Assembly (NCBI GenBank): GCA_023418315.1
Contig: JAEZZY010000027.1
Span: forward strand, 1 to 30,205
Length of the DNA stretch: 30,205 nt
Source: Bacteroidota bacterium
GTDB lineage: Bacteria; Bacteroidota; Bacteroidia; Chitinophagales; Chitinophagaceae
Direction of reading: 5' to 3'
In this document: piece by piece, positions 30,175 through 30,205 of the stretch
Numbering within the stretch: the first letter of the stretch is position 1
How the letters are laid out: each line of letters starts with the position of its first letter
Program-made: the position numbers and the translations under genes
The notes under the pieces: model-generated
Databases searched by the model: none
The model's input: the letters and a program-made list of their open reading frames with translations, nothing else
Told to the model about the DNA's origin: nothing

Positions 30175-30205
30175 AGTTGAAGTGGAAGGTACAAAGTTTC
30201 GAGGG

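Overview
The window looks like a chromosome segment from a Bacteroidota bacterium, most likely Chitinophagales or a relative. The evidence is a type IX secretion C-terminal sorting domain, a LruC-domain lipoprotein, Bacteroidota-style -7 boxes (TAnnTTTG) about 20-25 nt ahead of several starts, almost no Shine-Dalgarno sequences, and an ECF sigma factor paired with a membrane partner. Assignment below phylum is inference.

Central part (about 1.4-27.3 kb): ordinary genes in short operons. From the left: ribosome recycling factor and a membrane fatty acid hydroxylase/sterol desaturase; a LruC lipoprotein with a strong terminator; a small lipoprotein; an ECF sigma factor overlapping a one-pass membrane protein with a barrel-like tail; a deoxyhypusine synthase homologue divergent from a dicarboxylate/amino acid symporter; adenine deaminase; a metal-dependent hydrolase followed by parA-parB; a one-domain asparaginase and a secreted nuclease; a minus-strand operon of an EamA transporter, a YigZ-family protein and queG; a T9SS-sorted PKD protein; ribD divergent from an ABC exporter; a YwqK/MORN protein fused to cytochrome c; and a minus-strand operon of lipoprotein, riboflavin synthase and a phytoene-desaturase-like flavoprotein.

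Both ends (1 to about 1.25 kb, and about 27.67 to 30.1 kb) differ. They are AT-richer, use GAC and ACA codons heavily, and are built like mobile integron gene cassettes. The cassettes carry (1) a GNAT acetyltransferase, (2) an unknown protein plus an agmatine-deiminase-family protein, and (3) an AHSA1/SRPBCC lipoprotein. Each starts with GTT plus 6-7 bases whose reverse complement recurs just after its last gene, as expected for the R' and R'' boxes of attC sites. Three long imperfect inverted repeats with bulges lie at the junctions. A group II intron remnant, with RT homology on the minus strand, directly abuts the stem of the leftmost site, and a scrap resembling a type I restriction specificity subunit follows the GNAT cassette. 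No integron integrase is visible, so these look like integrase-less attC clusters, unless an integrase lies outside the window.

The most unusual points are the cassette architecture, a shared CGAC box 19-21 nt into three cassettes, the intron remnant next to an attC stem, and a MORN-cytochrome c fusion whose heme domain has no methionine to act as axial ligand. No tRNA, rRNA, CRISPR array or complete insertion sequence was seen.
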